A stretch of 60,593 nucleotides of DNA, taken from contig JAFBAO010000027.1 in the NCBI GenBank assembly GCA_019247715.1, positions 1 through 60,593 of the forward strand, given 5' to 3'. Positions 43,147 through 52,389 of the stretch are shown here, piece after piece. Under the pieces are notes generated by a model. The model ran no database searches and was not told the origin of the DNA. It worked only from the letters and a program-made list of their open reading frames with translations. Origin of the DNA: Caulobacteraceae bacterium (GTDB taxonomy: Bacteria > Pseudomonadota > Alphaproteobacteria > Caulobacterales > Caulobacteraceae). The stretch's first letter is position 1, and each line of letters begins with the position of its first letter. Position numbers and translations under genes: made by a program.

Positions 43147-43313
43147 GCCCCGTCCCTGAAACCTCAACCGAACCCAGCGTTCCGAAAGATCAGTGTGGGA
43201 GCAGCGAAGCCTCAGGCAATCGGAGGGCGCCCAGTGGCCTTCATTCGGCCGGCGATGGCGATTTAGCAGTCATCGGCGCCGCCAACTGCGCCATTCTTCC
43301 GCCAATCGCGCGG

Positions 43314-43796
43314 TCAGCCTGAAGGGTCGGATGGCGGCGCCTTGGCGCGAACCTGGCGGATCCTGCGCCGGACTTGCGCGAGGAAGCCGGCCATCCGCGC
43401 AAGCTCGCCGATGTTCTGCGCCGAGATGCGCGCCAGGATCAGCGCGCCCTCCGGGCGCAGCTCCACCATGACCCGGCGCCGATCCTGCGGCGAGCGCCCG
43501 CGGCTTACCAGGCCGCGCTCGACAAGGCGCTCGACGAGTCCCACCGCGCTGTGGTTGGCGACGCCTAGGCGCTCGGCGAGGTCGCCGATGCTGATCGTCG
43601 CCCCGGCGCCGCAGCCGCGTATGGCGAGCAAGGCCTGGTGCTGCTGCGGCGTCACGCCTTCGGCGAGGGCGGCGGCGTCGCTGAAGGCCAGAAACTCGCG
43701 CAGCGATCGCCGAAAGTCGGCGAGCGCGCGGTATTGCTCGTCCCCCAGACCCGGCGGCGCCGATCCGCCGCCGGGGCGCCCAGCTCGCCGCGGCAA
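43314..43796 (-). CDS. MarR-family transcriptional regulator
   Basis: About 160 aa. Winged-helix region LLAIRGCGAGATISIGDLAERLGVANHSAVGLVERLVERGLVSRGRSPQDRRRVMVEL, with the beta-wing DRR motif, follows the MarR pattern. No ATG is in frame near the expected N-terminus, so a TTG at 43796 is chosen; the longer frame upstream reads as noise. It is downstream of the two acyl-CoA dehydrogenase genes on the same strand and may regulate them. Confidence 0.82.
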   Translation of the reverse strand: MPRRAGRPGGGSAPPGLGDEQYRALADFRRSLREFLAFSDAAALAEGVTPQQHQALLAIRGCGAGATISIGDLAERLGVANHSAVGLVERLVERGLVSRGRSPQDRRRVMVELRPEGALILARISAQNIGELARMAGFLAQVRRRIRQVRAKAPPSDPSG

Positions 43797-43815
43797 TCCT
43801 AGCCCTGAGCTTGCG

Positions 43816-44733
43816 TCAGGCCGCGACGCGAAGCTTCGCGGCGGCGCGGGCGTGGGCAGATAGGCCCCCGAGCTCGCGCTGCAGGGCCGGCAGGCGCATG
43901 GTCCAGAGGTGCAGCGGATACTCGCGGGTGAAGCCCATGGCCCCGTGCATCTGTTGGGTCTCGCGCAGGACGAGGGGGCTCGTCGTCGTCGCCCAGGTGG
44001 CGGCGCGCGCCGCGGCCGCGGGCTCCGCATTCCGGTACGCCGCCTCCAGCGCGAGCCAATAGACGCCCTCGGCCTGGACCGTCATCTGCGCGAGGCGGTG
44101 CTGGATCGCCTGGAACGTTCCGATCGGGCGGCCGAACTGGATCCGCTCGCAGACGTAGCGGACGGTCACATCCAGCGCGCCGCGCATGGCGCCGGCCGCG
44201 TCGATCGCCAGCCCCGTTCGCCACCAGTTCAGAAGCTGGGCGCCGTCGCCCACCTTCTCGGCCCGCGACAGGGCGGCGGGCTTCAACCTGGCGAGCGGCC
44301 AGCCGGTGCGGTCGTTGTCCACCGGCTCCACGTCGCCGGGCTGCGGCGTCAGCCTCAGGGCGTCGCCGTCCCGCAGGATGAGGATGACCTTGGCGAACTG
44401 GCCGAGGCGAAAGGGTTGCCCCTTGTCGCTAGCCAGGGCGACGGGGCCCGGCGCGGCTTCGCCTGTCAGCATCGGGTAGACGAGACCGGTCGCGGTCGCC
44501 GCCACCAGCCCCGCAGCCTTGGACACCGTCTCGCACACGAGCGCCGCCTCGAGCGGCCCCGCCGCCTGGGGAAGCTCGAAGAACCCGCCCGCCGCGAGCT
44601 CCGCATGCAGGGCCTCGTCGTACTTGCCGACCTCGAGCAGGGCGCGGGTGTGCTGCGGATCGGCGCCCCGCTCAAGGATGCGCCCTACCGAATCCAGGAT
44701 CTGGCGTTGAACGTCGTCTGGCGTGAGGTCCAT
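43816..44733 (-). CDS. acyl-CoA dehydrogenase-like protein, short subunit
   Basis: 305 aa, shorter than usual (380). The N-terminal ACAD domain is weak and the central strand domain is reduced. The C-terminal helical domain is intact (RYVCERIQFGRPIGTFQAIQHRLAQM, then QMHGAMGFTREYPLHLW). It is 3 nt downstream of a full-length ACAD, as in alpha2-beta2 acyl-CoA dehydrogenases of steroid and other bulky-acid degradation, where one subunit lost catalytic residues. This function is inferred. Confidence 0.85.
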   Translation of the reverse strand: MDLTPDDVQRQILDSVGRILERGADPQHTRALLEVGKYDEALHAELAAGGFFELPQAAGPLEAALVCETVSKAAGLVAATATGLVYPMLTGEAAPGPVALASDKGQPFRLGQFAKVILILRDGDALRLTPQPGDVEPVDNDRTGWPLARLKPAALSRAEKVGDGAQLLNWWRTGLAIDAAGAMRGALDVTVRYVCERIQFGRPIGTFQAIQHRLAQMTVQAEGVYWLALEAAYRNAEPAAAARAATWATTTSPLVLRETQQMHGAMGFTREYPLHLWTMRLPALQRELGGLSAHARAAAKLRVAA

Positions 44734-44736
44734 GGA

Positions 44737-45876
44737 TCAGCCCTTGAACTTGGGGAGGTTGAGGTGGCCGGACGCGATCTGGTCCAGCTGCATTTCGGTG
44801 GTGCCGGCGGCCACGCTGTAGGCGAGGGCGCGGCGGATGTCGCCCGGGCTGTGCGATTCCAGCCCCGCTTCACCGAACACGACGTGGGCCAGCTCGCCCA
44901 CCAGGCGCAGCGCCTGGGTCTGAGCCACCCGCGCAATGTTCGAGTCGGTGGTCGGGGGCGAGCCGTGGGCTCTTAAGTCGACAACCCGGTAGGTCAGCAG
45001 CCGGGAGGCCGCGATCGCCGCCTCCGCTTCGCCGATCTTGGACTGGATTTCCCCGTCGTCCAGCAGACCGGTGCGGCGCGCCTCCTCCACCACCTCGTTG
45101 AGGATCAGGGTGGCGGTGTCGTAGTGGGCGGCGCCCACCCGCTCGAACGAGAGGGCGCGGCGGACGATGTCCCAGCCGCGGTTCTCCTCGCCCAGCCGGT
45201 AGACGGCGGGGACGCGCACGTCGGTGAAGACCAGATGGTGGAACGACTGCTCGCCCACGAAACCGTCGATATGGCGGACGTCGATTCCCGGCAGGTCCAT
45301 CGGCATGAGCAGGATGCTGATGCCTGCGCGCTTCGACGCCTCCGGGTCGGTCCGCACCAGCAGGAAACAGAAGTCGGCCGTCCCTACGTGCGAGGTCCAG
45401 ATCTTGGAGCCGTTGACGATGTAGTCGTCGCCGTCGCGCACGGCCCGGGTGCGCAGGGACGGCAGGTCGGAGCCGGCGTCCGGCTCGGAGAAGCCTTGGC
45501 ACCAGAACACGTCGCCGGCCGAGATGCGGCCGAGGTGGTAGGCCTTCTGCTCGGGCGTGCCGGCCACCATGATCGCCGGCCCGATCCAGTTGACGTTCAT
45601 ATATTGTGAGCCGCGCGGCTCACCGAGCGGCCAAAGCTCTTCCGACAGGATGGCGTGGCGCCAGGGCGAGGCGTCCTGGCCGCCATATTCGCGCGGCCAG
45701 TTCTGGGTGAGCCAGCCGCGGGCGGACAGGGCTTCGCAAAAGGCCCGTGCGTCGGCCTTGTATTTGGGCAGGTTGGTCTTGTCGTAGCCGTGCCAGCCGG
45801 CCGGCAGGTTTTCGGCGAGGAAGGCGCGTACGCTCGTCCGGTACTCCACATCCTCCTCGGTCCAGTCGAAGTCCAT
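44737..45876 (-). CDS. acyl-CoA dehydrogenase, full-length
   Basis: 379 aa flavoprotein oxidising an acyl-CoA to the enoyl-CoA. It has an N-terminal helical domain beginning MDFDWTEEDVEYR, the middle FSEPDAGSDLPSLRTRAVRDGDDYIVNGSKIWTS (FAD/substrate contacts) and a C-terminal domain with SFERVGAAHYD and AYSVAAGTTEMQLDQIA. The E-x-x-Y start and the GTTEMQ ending fit FadE-type subunits. It precedes the short ACAD; a TetR-like palindrome lies upstream. Confidence 0.92.
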   Translation of the reverse strand: MDFDWTEEDVEYRTSVRAFLAENLPAGWHGYDKTNLPKYKADARAFCEALSARGWLTQNWPREYGGQDASPWRHAILSEELWPLGEPRGSQYMNVNWIGPAIMVAGTPEQKAYHLGRISAGDVFWCQGFSEPDAGSDLPSLRTRAVRDGDDYIVNGSKIWTSHVGTADFCFLLVRTDPEASKRAGISILLMPMDLPGIDVRHIDGFVGEQSFHHLVFTDVRVPAVYRLGEENRGWDIVRRALSFERVGAAHYDTATLILNEVVEEARRTGLLDDGEIQSKIGEAEAAIAASRLLTYRVVDLRAHGSPPTTDSNIARVAQTQALRLVGELAHVVFGEAGLESHSPGDIRRALAYSVAAGTTEMQLDQIASGHLNLPKFKG

Positions 45877-46334
45877 GGCGCGATCCCTTCCCTTCTAAGG
45901 CCAACGAACGTTCGTTCGTCCGGCGGAGGCGCTTCACCCCTCATGCGACCGCCTTGGCGGCGGGCGGGGCGCGGCATGCTCCCGCGCAGTCGCTCTATCC
46001 TAAACCCTCATGTCGGCGGTCGAGAAGTGGCCGCGGGCGCAAGCAACGGTGACAGGGCCTCACAGAATGGCGGCGTGCGGCCCGGCGCAGCGCAGGGCCG
46101 GCGCGAGCCTGTAGCCCGACGCGACCGGGCGATTCCGCCTGATCGTCGAATCGAGCTTCGGATTCAATGGCTTGCTCGCGAGCAGGCCGCCAGGCGACGC
46201 CGCTTTTGCGGGAAAGCGCGCTAGAGCGCGTTCCGCAAAAGTGGAACCGCTTTTGCGACGAGAACGCGCTCCAAGTCTTTGAATTCTAGAGCACGATTCA
46301 ACGATTAGACGATTCCGTCTGATCGCATCGTGCT
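45877..46334. other. intergenic region with repeat and palindrome
   Basis: 458 nt without a supported gene. It holds the AACGAACGTTCGTT palindrome (45903-45916), a degenerate piece of the dispersed repeat near 46125-46150, and the double-hairpin repeat 46221-46338. Confidence 0.7.
45903..45916. promoter_or_regulatory. 14-bp perfect palindrome AACGAACGTTCGTT
   Basis: Perfect inverted repeat 27 nt before the acyl-CoA dehydrogenase ATG. It has the look of a TetR-family operator; no TetR gene lies in this window. The MarR gene at 43314 is another candidate regulator. Confidence 0.6.
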
Positions 46335-46338
46335 CTAG
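46221..46338. repeat. double-hairpin dispersed repeat element
   Basis: First hairpin: 10-bp outer stem 46224-46233/46262-46271 (GAGCGCGTTC), inner 8-bp stem 46234-46241/46250-46257 (CGCAAAAG). Second hairpin: 12-bp stem CTAGAGCACGAT 46286-46297/46327-46338, with an inner stem around CGATTAGACG. This is a common repeat motif in alphaproteobacterial intergenic DNA. The second stem covers the nitronate-monooxygenase stop, so it can act as its terminator. Confidence 0.78.
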
Positions 46339-47333
46339 CTTGCGAGCTCCTTGGCCTGGTCCGCGAGGCGCGCCGCTTCGGCCATGTCCGGGATCTCGCA
46401 GGCGGCCACATACTCGCGTCGCAGGCGCAAGACCAGCTCGGCGACCGTCGGAATGTCGTGGATCAGCTCGATCCCCTGACCGGCGCTCCAGATGTTGAAC
46501 CAGGGCCGCAATCCCTCCGGCAGGTGGGCGTGACCGCCCTTGGGGCCGGGCTCGGGCAGATTGAGGGGATCGAGGCCGACGCGCCGCAGCGACTCCATCA
46601 GCCAGTTGGCGGCGCCCCCGGCCACCTTATGCGTGTAGATGACGTCCGCCGCCGCGCCGCTGACCAGCATCTGCTTGTACTCGGGATCGGCGCGGGCTTC
46701 CTGGGTCGCGATGAAGCGGGTGCCGAGATAGGCGAGGTCGGCGCCGAGGATCTCGGCCGCCCGGATCGTCGCGCCGGTGGAGATCCCGCCCGCCATGATG
46801 ATCGTCCCGTCGAACATGGCTCGGATCTTGGGGATCAGCGCCAGATGGCTGACAGTGCCGGAGTGGCCGCCGCCGCCCGAGCCGATGCAGGTCAGGCCGT
46901 CGGCGCCCGCGGCGATCGCCTTCTCCGCGAAACGGATCGTGGTGACGTCGTGGAAGACCTTGCCTCCCCATTCGTGCACCCGCTTGATGAGCTCGGTCGG
47001 GTCGCCCATGGCGCTGATGATGATCTCGATGCCGTACTTGCGGCAGATCGCCAGGTGCGCGCGCAGCTCGTCGTCGGGCAGGCGCGAAAGGTTGACGGCG
47101 ACCGGCCCGATCCGCGCGCCTGGATGAGCTGCGGCGTGCGCGTCGAGCGCCGTGCGGATTTCCGCCAGCCAGCTCTCGAAGGTCTCGAGGTCGCGGGCGT
47201 TCTGGCGCGGCAGGCCGCCGACCAGTCCGCCTTTGCAGGCCTCGCGCACCAACGCCGGGTTGGTGATCCGGTACATGGGCGCGCAGATCGCCGGCAGCAC
47301 GAGGGAGGCGCGTATTCTTGCGTCCAGGCTCAT
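46335..47333 (-). CDS. nitronate monooxygenase-like flavoprotein (2-nitropropane dioxygenase family)
   Basis: 332-aa FMN-binding TIM barrel. Features: LPAICAPMYRITNPALV (phosphate-binding start), AGADGLTCIGSGGGGHSG with catalytic-type His, IIMAGGISTGATIRAAEILGADLAYLGTRFIATQEA. The family includes nitronate monooxygenases and enoyl reductase-like enzymes; substrates in catabolic islands are often not nitronates. Its stop lies inside the repeat element. Confidence 0.88.
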   Translation of the reverse strand: MSLDARIRASLVLPAICAPMYRITNPALVREACKGGLVGGLPRQNARDLETFESWLAEIRTALDAHAAAHPGARIGPVAVNLSRLPDDELRAHLAICRKYGIEIIISAMGDPTELIKRVHEWGGKVFHDVTTIRFAEKAIAAGADGLTCIGSGGGGHSGTVSHLALIPKIRAMFDGTIIMAGGISTGATIRAAEILGADLAYLGTRFIATQEARADPEYKQMLVSGAAADVIYTHKVAGGAANWLMESLRRVGLDPLNLPEPGPKGGHAHLPEGLRPWFNIWSAGQGIELIHDIPTVAELVLRLRREYVAACEIPDMAEAARLADQAKELAS

Positions 47334-47353
47334 CTAGAAATTCCGTATTCTGT

Positions 47354-48124
47354 TCAGAAGATATCTTCGCCGCGCAGGAGGACGTCCGTGCCTCCGTCGC
47401 AGAAGGGGATCTGCCCGACCATGTAGCGGTTTTCGGGACTGGCCAGAAACGCCAGCAGCGGCGCGACGTCGGTCGGGGCGGCGTAGGAGGCGGTCGCTCT
47501 GGGCGTGGATTCGTGCAGCCGGTGGCGGCCTTCTTCGGTGCCGAACATGCCCTCGGTCATGGGCGTGCGCACGACGCCCGGGGCGATGCCGTTGAGCAAC
47601 ACGCCCCGGTCAGCCCAGCCGGGGGTTATGGCGGTGCGGCGGATCCAGCGGCTGGTGGCGCGCTTGGAGGACGCATAGGCGTTGGGATTGTCTTCGGCGC
47701 GCGCGCAGGCGCCCGCCTCGTCCCCCGCGAGGCACAGCGACACCAGGGCGGGGTCGACTTCATAGATGGAAGCCGACGAGCTGATGACCACCGCCCGCGG
47801 GTCCCGTCCCGCCTGCAGCAGCGGCCACAATCCCGAGACCAGGGCGACTGTGCCGAAATAGTTGACCGCGATCACCTTGGGGCCGTCCGGGATCGCTACG
47901 CCGGCGCAGGCTATCACCGCATCGAGACCGTCGGGGGCGAGAGCGGCGATGGCCTCAAGAGCGCCGCGCCGGCCGACGGGCGTCGCCACGTCGGCTGCGA
48001 CATCGGCTTGGGCGAGATCGAGCCCGATGACCCGCTCGCCGCGCGACCGCAGGAGCTCCGCCGTGGCGCGCCCCATCCCGGAGTTGGCGCCGGTGACCAC
48101 TGTCAGTCGTTCTTTTCGCGCCAT
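47354..48124 (-). CDS. short-chain dehydrogenase/reductase
   Basis: 256 aa Rossmann-fold NAD(P) oxidoreductase. Cofactor motif TVVTGANSGMGRATAE, NAG-type segment VIACAGVAI, catalytic Ser region VISSSASIYE and the Tyr-x3-Lys in AYASSKRAT. ATG 48124 is chosen; upstream frame to 48271 reads as noise. The C-terminal GQIPFCDGGTD is the usual SDR end. Substrate unknown; it lies 20 nt upstream of the nitronate-monooxygenase gene. Confidence 0.92.
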   Translation of the reverse strand: MARKERLTVVTGANSGMGRATAELLRSRGERVIGLDLAQADVAADVATPVGRRGALEAIAALAPDGLDAVIACAGVAIPDGPKVIAVNYFGTVALVSGLWPLLQAGRDPRAVVISSSASIYEVDPALVSLCLAGDEAGACARAEDNPNAYASSKRATSRWIRRTAITPGWADRGVLLNGIAPGVVRTPMTEGMFGTEEGRHRLHESTPRATASYAAPTDVAPLLAFLASPENRYMVGQIPFCDGGTDVLLRGEDIF

Positions 48125-48224
48125 GGCGTGGGGATCCCTATGCGTCGGGGTGAATAGGGCGCGGCGCCGGGCGGTCGTCAAGCTGACGCGTCCGGCGCGG
48201 GGCCGCCGGACCGAAGATCCCCGA

Positions 48225-49742
48225 TCAGCCGAAGACGGTAAGGCCCATCTCGCTCCACTTGCCCGTGTCATGCATGTGCTCGATCATGCGCCGCCGGGCC
48301 AGCGGCTCGTCGCCGCGCGATATGGCTTCCACGATCCGCGTGTCGTTGCGCCTCAGAGTCTGCGTCTCCTGGTCGGGCAGGCGGCTGCGCGGGGGCGCGG
48401 CGTTCACCTCCAGCACCACCCGGTTGAAGATCGACAAGGCGCGGTTGCCGCTGAGTTCGCCGATCAGCTCGTGAAGGGTCTGGGCGGTCGAGGCGGCGTC
48501 GGCGTCGGAGGAGGCGAGGTGACGGGAAAGCGCTTCGGCAAGCCTCTCGCGGCCTTGCGGGTCGATGCGCCGAGCGGCCAGGGCCGCGCAGTTGACCGCC
48601 AGCTGGCCGCGAATTTCCCGGAAATGGGCAAGCTTCATCTTGCCGGCTTGAAGAAACCCCACGGCGGAGGCGACTGCGTAGCCGGGATCCATCTCCGAAA
48701 CCAATAGTCCGCCCGCATGGCCCCGCCGCGTGCGCACGACTCCATGCACCTCCAGGATGCGAATGGCTTCCCTGAAGACCGCCCGGCTTACGCCATACTT
48801 CGCCAGGAGATCGGGTTCGGCGCCCAGTTTCGCCCCCGCCGGCAGGCCGCGGCGATGGATCTCGTGGGCGATGGTCATGGCGACGACCTGCCCGAGCTTC
48901 GGATGAATCCGCGTCGTGGTCGCGCTGGTGATCGACCTGGCGTCGACCATCTCGCGCGCCGACTGGGCCCTGAAGGTGTCCGCCAGGCTGATGTGCCGGT
49001 GCCCGAGGTCGTCGCGCATGGCGTTCTCGGCGTCGGCCGGCCGCCGCGCGACGATCGCATCGACGATCTTGCGCTTGTGGTCGACCGAGGCGGTGACGTT
49101 CGCTCTGGGGAACTTCGCGGCGATTTGATCGGCGAGCGTCTCGACCATGAAGCGGGTGAGGGCGCCGATGAAGATCGTCAGGGCGGGATTGTTGGCCATC
49201 TCGACGACGAGCTTGCGGATGGCGACGTGCGCGGAGACGAAGTCCTCCAGCCGGGCGGGCGCCTTGAGCAGACGGTCCATCGTCAATCTGAGCGTCTGAA
49301 CATCCTGCTCTTCGGCGCGGTCGGCCGCCAGGCGGGCCGCCAAGGGCTCCAAGACCCCGAGGGCCTCGAAGAGCTCGTCGGCGCTCGCGTTCAGCAGCTC
49401 GAGATAGATCGTCAGGGCGTGCTCGGCCGCCTGGTGGGGCTCCTCGGCGACGATCAGGCCGCCGCCGACGCCCCTCAGCATTCTGACGACGCCATGGGCC
49501 TCCAATTGCCGGATAGCCTCGCGCAAGGTGGACCGGCCGACCTTGTGGCGCTCCATGAGCTCGGCTTCGGAGCCGAGCGGCTGTCCGATCCGCCATCCCC
49601 CCTTCAGCACCTCGGCTTCGATCTGCCTGGCGATGACGGTTCCCAGCTTCGCCGAGCCCGCCGGCGGCGACTCGACCTCGGGCCGTGTCGCGGGGACTCG
49701 CCTTGGGGCCTTCGCGGGGGTCTTCAGGGCCGACTCCGTCAA
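48225..49742 (-). CDS. fused tandem GntR-FCD (FadR-type) regulator
   Basis: 505 aa made of two complete GntR modules. Module 1: winged helix at about residues 35-100 (GSEAELMERHKVGRSTLREAIRQLEAHGVVRMLRGVGGGLIV), then FCD ligand-binding helices to about 270. Module 2: winged helix at about 285-350 (LGAEPDLLAKYGVSRAVFREAIRILEVHGVVRTRRGHAGGLLV), then a second FCD to the end. Typical FadR-type proteins have one of each (about 240 aa). It is divergent from the CoA-transferase gene across a 443-nt region. Ligand and operators unknown. Confidence 0.9.
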   Translation of the reverse strand: MTESALKTPAKAPRRVPATRPEVESPPAGSAKLGTVIARQIEAEVLKGGWRIGQPLGSEAELMERHKVGRSTLREAIRQLEAHGVVRMLRGVGGGLIVAEEPHQAAEHALTIYLELLNASADELFEALGVLEPLAARLAADRAEEQDVQTLRLTMDRLLKAPARLEDFVSAHVAIRKLVVEMANNPALTIFIGALTRFMVETLADQIAAKFPRANVTASVDHKRKIVDAIVARRPADAENAMRDDLGHRHISLADTFRAQSAREMVDARSITSATTTRIHPKLGQVVAMTIAHEIHRRGLPAGAKLGAEPDLLAKYGVSRAVFREAIRILEVHGVVRTRRGHAGGLLVSEMDPGYAVASAVGFLQAGKMKLAHFREIRGQLAVNCAALAARRIDPQGRERLAEALSRHLASSDADAASTAQTLHELIGELSGNRALSIFNRVVLEVNAAPPRSRLPDQETQTLRRNDTRIVEAISRGDEPLARRRMIEHMHDTGKWSEMGLTVFG

Positions 49743-50185
49743 TTGCTCGTCCTCCGCAAAGACCCGACAGAGCGTCGCCTGCAGTTCCCTCTGCGGATCT
49801 TTCGCGCCTTCGGCAAGGGCATGGGCGACCAGTTGGCTTGCGAGGCGGCTCGGCCCCGGGAAAAGGATACTATTCTACCCGTCAGTCTACAAGTTGAGCC
49901 CGACCTGCGCCCGCCAGCGGCCGCGAAAAGGCCCGGAGCGGCGTCCCGGGCGAGCGCCTTTGTCTCTTGTTGGGGCTTTTCAAACGGGCTACTCAACCTT
50001 CCGCCAGGGTCGGGCGGCGCATATCGCCGTCGCGGCGGCGATCGAGGCGGCGGCTGGAAAGGCCCATGCAACAGGGGAGGGACCGTGTCGGGCCGAGCCG
50101 TTCTTGCGAGCGACCGCTTCGATGGGTTCCAAGCCAAACCGGCGGCGGCGCCGTCCGGTTTTCTTGACGCAGCGGGATTGACCTC
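49743..50185. other. 443-nt divergent intergenic region, no gene
   Basis: No credible coding frame. It contains AT-richer islands (near 49865-49890 and 49965-49995) that could hold the promoters for the GntR gene and the CoA-transferase gene. No clear FNR box, palindrome or terminator was found by eye. Confidence 0.6.
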
Positions 50186-51391
50186 ATGATCGAGCTCCTC
50201 AAGGGCGTCCGCGTCCTGGAATGCGCCGTCCTGTTCAACGGCGATCAGACCAGCAGAATACTCGGAGACCTGGGCGCGGACGTCATCAAGGTGGAGGCGC
50301 CGGGCGTCGGCGACTATTTGCGTGACTTCCTGGGCCAGATCACCCCGCACCACAGTCCCCCCCATATCTACGTGAACCGCAACAAGCGCAGCATGACGCT
50401 GAACCTGCGGTCGGACGAGGGGCGCAAGATCTTCTTCGAACTCCTGAAGACCGCCGACATCTTCGTCGACGGTTTCGCGGGCGACGCCTGCGCCAAGCTC
50501 GGCATCGGCTACGAGGACCAGAAGAAGGTCAAGCCGGACATCATCTACGCCCAATGCACGGGATACGGCGCCCATGGGCCGTACGCCCAGATCCCGACCC
50601 ACGGCCAGATGATGGGCGCCCTTGCAGGCGGCTCGCCGGTGGCGATGGGCGAGGACGGGCTGGTGCGCTCCACCGGCGAGGGCATGAACGACGGCACGAC
50701 GGTGGGGGCCAGCTACACGGCGCTCTCGGCCATCGCGGCGTTGCGGCACCGGGACCGCACCGGCGAGGGACTCTACATCGACGGCGCCGGCTCGGACGCC
50801 GTTCTCTCCACTATCTGGTTTCCCGCCACCAACGCCTGGAACGAGCACCGGTTGACTGACCGGCGCGGGATGTCGTCTTCGGGCTCGGGCGGAAGCGCGA
50901 AGTACCAGTTCTATGAAACCAAGGACAAGCGGTTCATCCTGTTCTGCGGCATAGAGCACAAGTTCTGGGACAATTTTTGCCGCGCCGTCGGGCGGGAAGA
51001 TCTGCTCGAGCAAAAGAACGAGCTCGCCCCGGTCGACTTCGCGGGCGGACAGCTGGAGCTGCGCTACGAGCTTCAGAAGATCTTCCACACCCGGACCCAG
51101 GCCGAGTGGGTGCAGACGGCCCTCGATCACGACATCGCCATGGGGCCCGCCCACCGGCCGGCGGACCTGCGCGACGATCCGCAGCTGAAGTCCCGCGAGA
51201 TCATCTACGAGGGGGTCCATCCGGACGCCGGCCCCTTCACCTACGTCGGCTGGCCGGCGCCGATCTCCGGCCAGAAGTTCGAGGTGTTCCGGCCGGCGCC
51301 GAAACTGGGCGAGCACACCGAAGAGCTGCTCGCCGAGCTTGGCCGCACGGGCGAGCAGGTGCGGGCTTTGCGCGAGGCGAAGGTGATCTGA
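50186..51391 (+). CDS. class III CoA-transferase (CaiB/BaiF family)
   Basis: 401 aa. Moves CoA from a donor acyl-CoA to an acid. The N-terminal LKGVRVLECAVLFNGDQTSRILGDLGADVIKVEAPGVGDYLRDF is the family signature, with the Asp nucleophile expected in the region around residue 160-170. YGAHGPYAQIPTHGQMMGALAG follows. A second enzyme of this family is at 58357. The C-terminal RPAPKLGEHTEEL is typical. Confidence 0.93.
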   Translation: MIELLKGVRVLECAVLFNGDQTSRILGDLGADVIKVEAPGVGDYLRDFLGQITPHHSPPHIYVNRNKRSMTLNLRSDEGRKIFFELLKTADIFVDGFAGDACAKLGIGYEDQKKVKPDIIYAQCTGYGAHGPYAQIPTHGQMMGALAGGSPVAMGEDGLVRSTGEGMNDGTTVGASYTALSAIAALRHRDRTGEGLYIDGAGSDAVLSTIWFPATNAWNEHRLTDRRGMSSSGSGGSAKYQFYETKDKRFILFCGIEHKFWDNFCRAVGREDLLEQKNELAPVDFAGGQLELRYELQKIFHTRTQAEWVQTALDHDIAMGPAHRPADLRDDPQLKSREIIYEGVHPDAGPFTYVGWPAPISGQKFEVFRPAPKLGEHTEELLAELGRTGEQVRALREAKVI

Positions 51392-51400
51392 GGCGGGGGC

Positions 51401-52225
51401 CTACCGCGCCTCGTCCGGAAACACCGGTTGGCGCTTCTCGCGCATCGCCGCGACCCCCTCCTGGAAATCTTCCGAAGCCAGCGCCTCGCGCAGGGCGGCG
51501 TCCGAGGCCGCCAGCGCCTCGCTCAGGGTCTGCTCGCCGGACCCCTGGAGCTGGGCCTTGATGATCCGCGCCGACCTCGGCGACACGTTTGCGGCCACGT
51601 CACGCGCATAGGCCAGGGCATGGCCCATCAGCGCCTCGGGGGGCAGGACCTCGTTCACCAGGCCATAACGAAGCGCGGTCGCCGCGTCGATCTTGCGGCC
51701 GCTGAGGAGCATGTCGCTGGCCGCGCCGTGGCCGATAAGGCGCGGGAGGGTCCAGGCCAGGCCGTTTTCCGCCACAAGACCGCGGCGTCCGAAGATCCCC
51801 GAGAAGAACGCATCGGCGCTCGCGAAACGCACGTCGCACGAGACCGCCAGCGCCAGGCCGGCCCCCGCACAGGCGCCGTTCACCGCGGCGATGACCGGTT
51901 GTGGAACGGCCGCGGCCGCCGAGTAACGACGGCGGAGGTGGGGCGGGGCCGAGGTCAGGGTCTCGAGGGGTGAGATCTCGGGATCGGCCAGCTTCGCCCG
52001 ATCCTTCGCTATCGTCGCCAACCGGCCCGCATCGGCCCCGCCGCAGAAGCCCCTTCCGGCCCCGGTGATCACGATCGCCCGGACCGTCGCGTCGGCGCCG
52101 AGCCGCGCCATGCAGCGGTCGTAGGCGCGGCCGACTTCGATGGTGAAGGCGTTGAGCCGATCGGGTCGATTGAGGGTGACGAGGGCCACGCCCCCGTCGA
52201 GCGTGCAGAGAACCTCGTCGTCCAT
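51401..52225 (-). CDS. enoyl-CoA hydratase/isomerase family protein
   Basis: 274 aa crotonase fold. Oxyanion-hole segments: VITGAGRGFCGGADAGRL and AVNGACAGAGLALAVSCDVRFAS, with ending AMREKRQPVF as in EchA-type enzymes. The start at 52225 follows GGGAGA. It adds water to (or isomerises) an enoyl-CoA in beta-oxidation. Its stop is 10 nt from the CoA-transferase stop (convergent). Confidence 0.92.
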   Translation of the reverse strand: MDDEVLCTLDGGVALVTLNRPDRLNAFTIEVGRAYDRCMARLGADATVRAIVITGAGRGFCGGADAGRLATIAKDRAKLADPEISPLETLTSAPPHLRRRYSAAAAVPQPVIAAVNGACAGAGLALAVSCDVRFASADAFFSGIFGRRGLVAENGLAWTLPRLIGHGAASDMLLSGRKIDAATALRYGLVNEVLPPEALMGHALAYARDVAANVSPRSARIIKAQLQGSGEQTLSEALAASDAALREALASEDFQEGVAAMREKRQPVFPDEAR

Positions 52226-52389
52226 GGCGCTCTCCCTTGCCGATCTCCCCACAACGGGGGCGTCCGCTGCGACGCTTGAATTGGCGCAAAAGCACCCTCA
52301 GACAGACGGGTGCGAGGCGGGTGTCAATAGGCGGACGGTCGGCGGGCGCCGCGCGAACACAGTCACGGGGAGCGGACCCAGGTAGTGTC

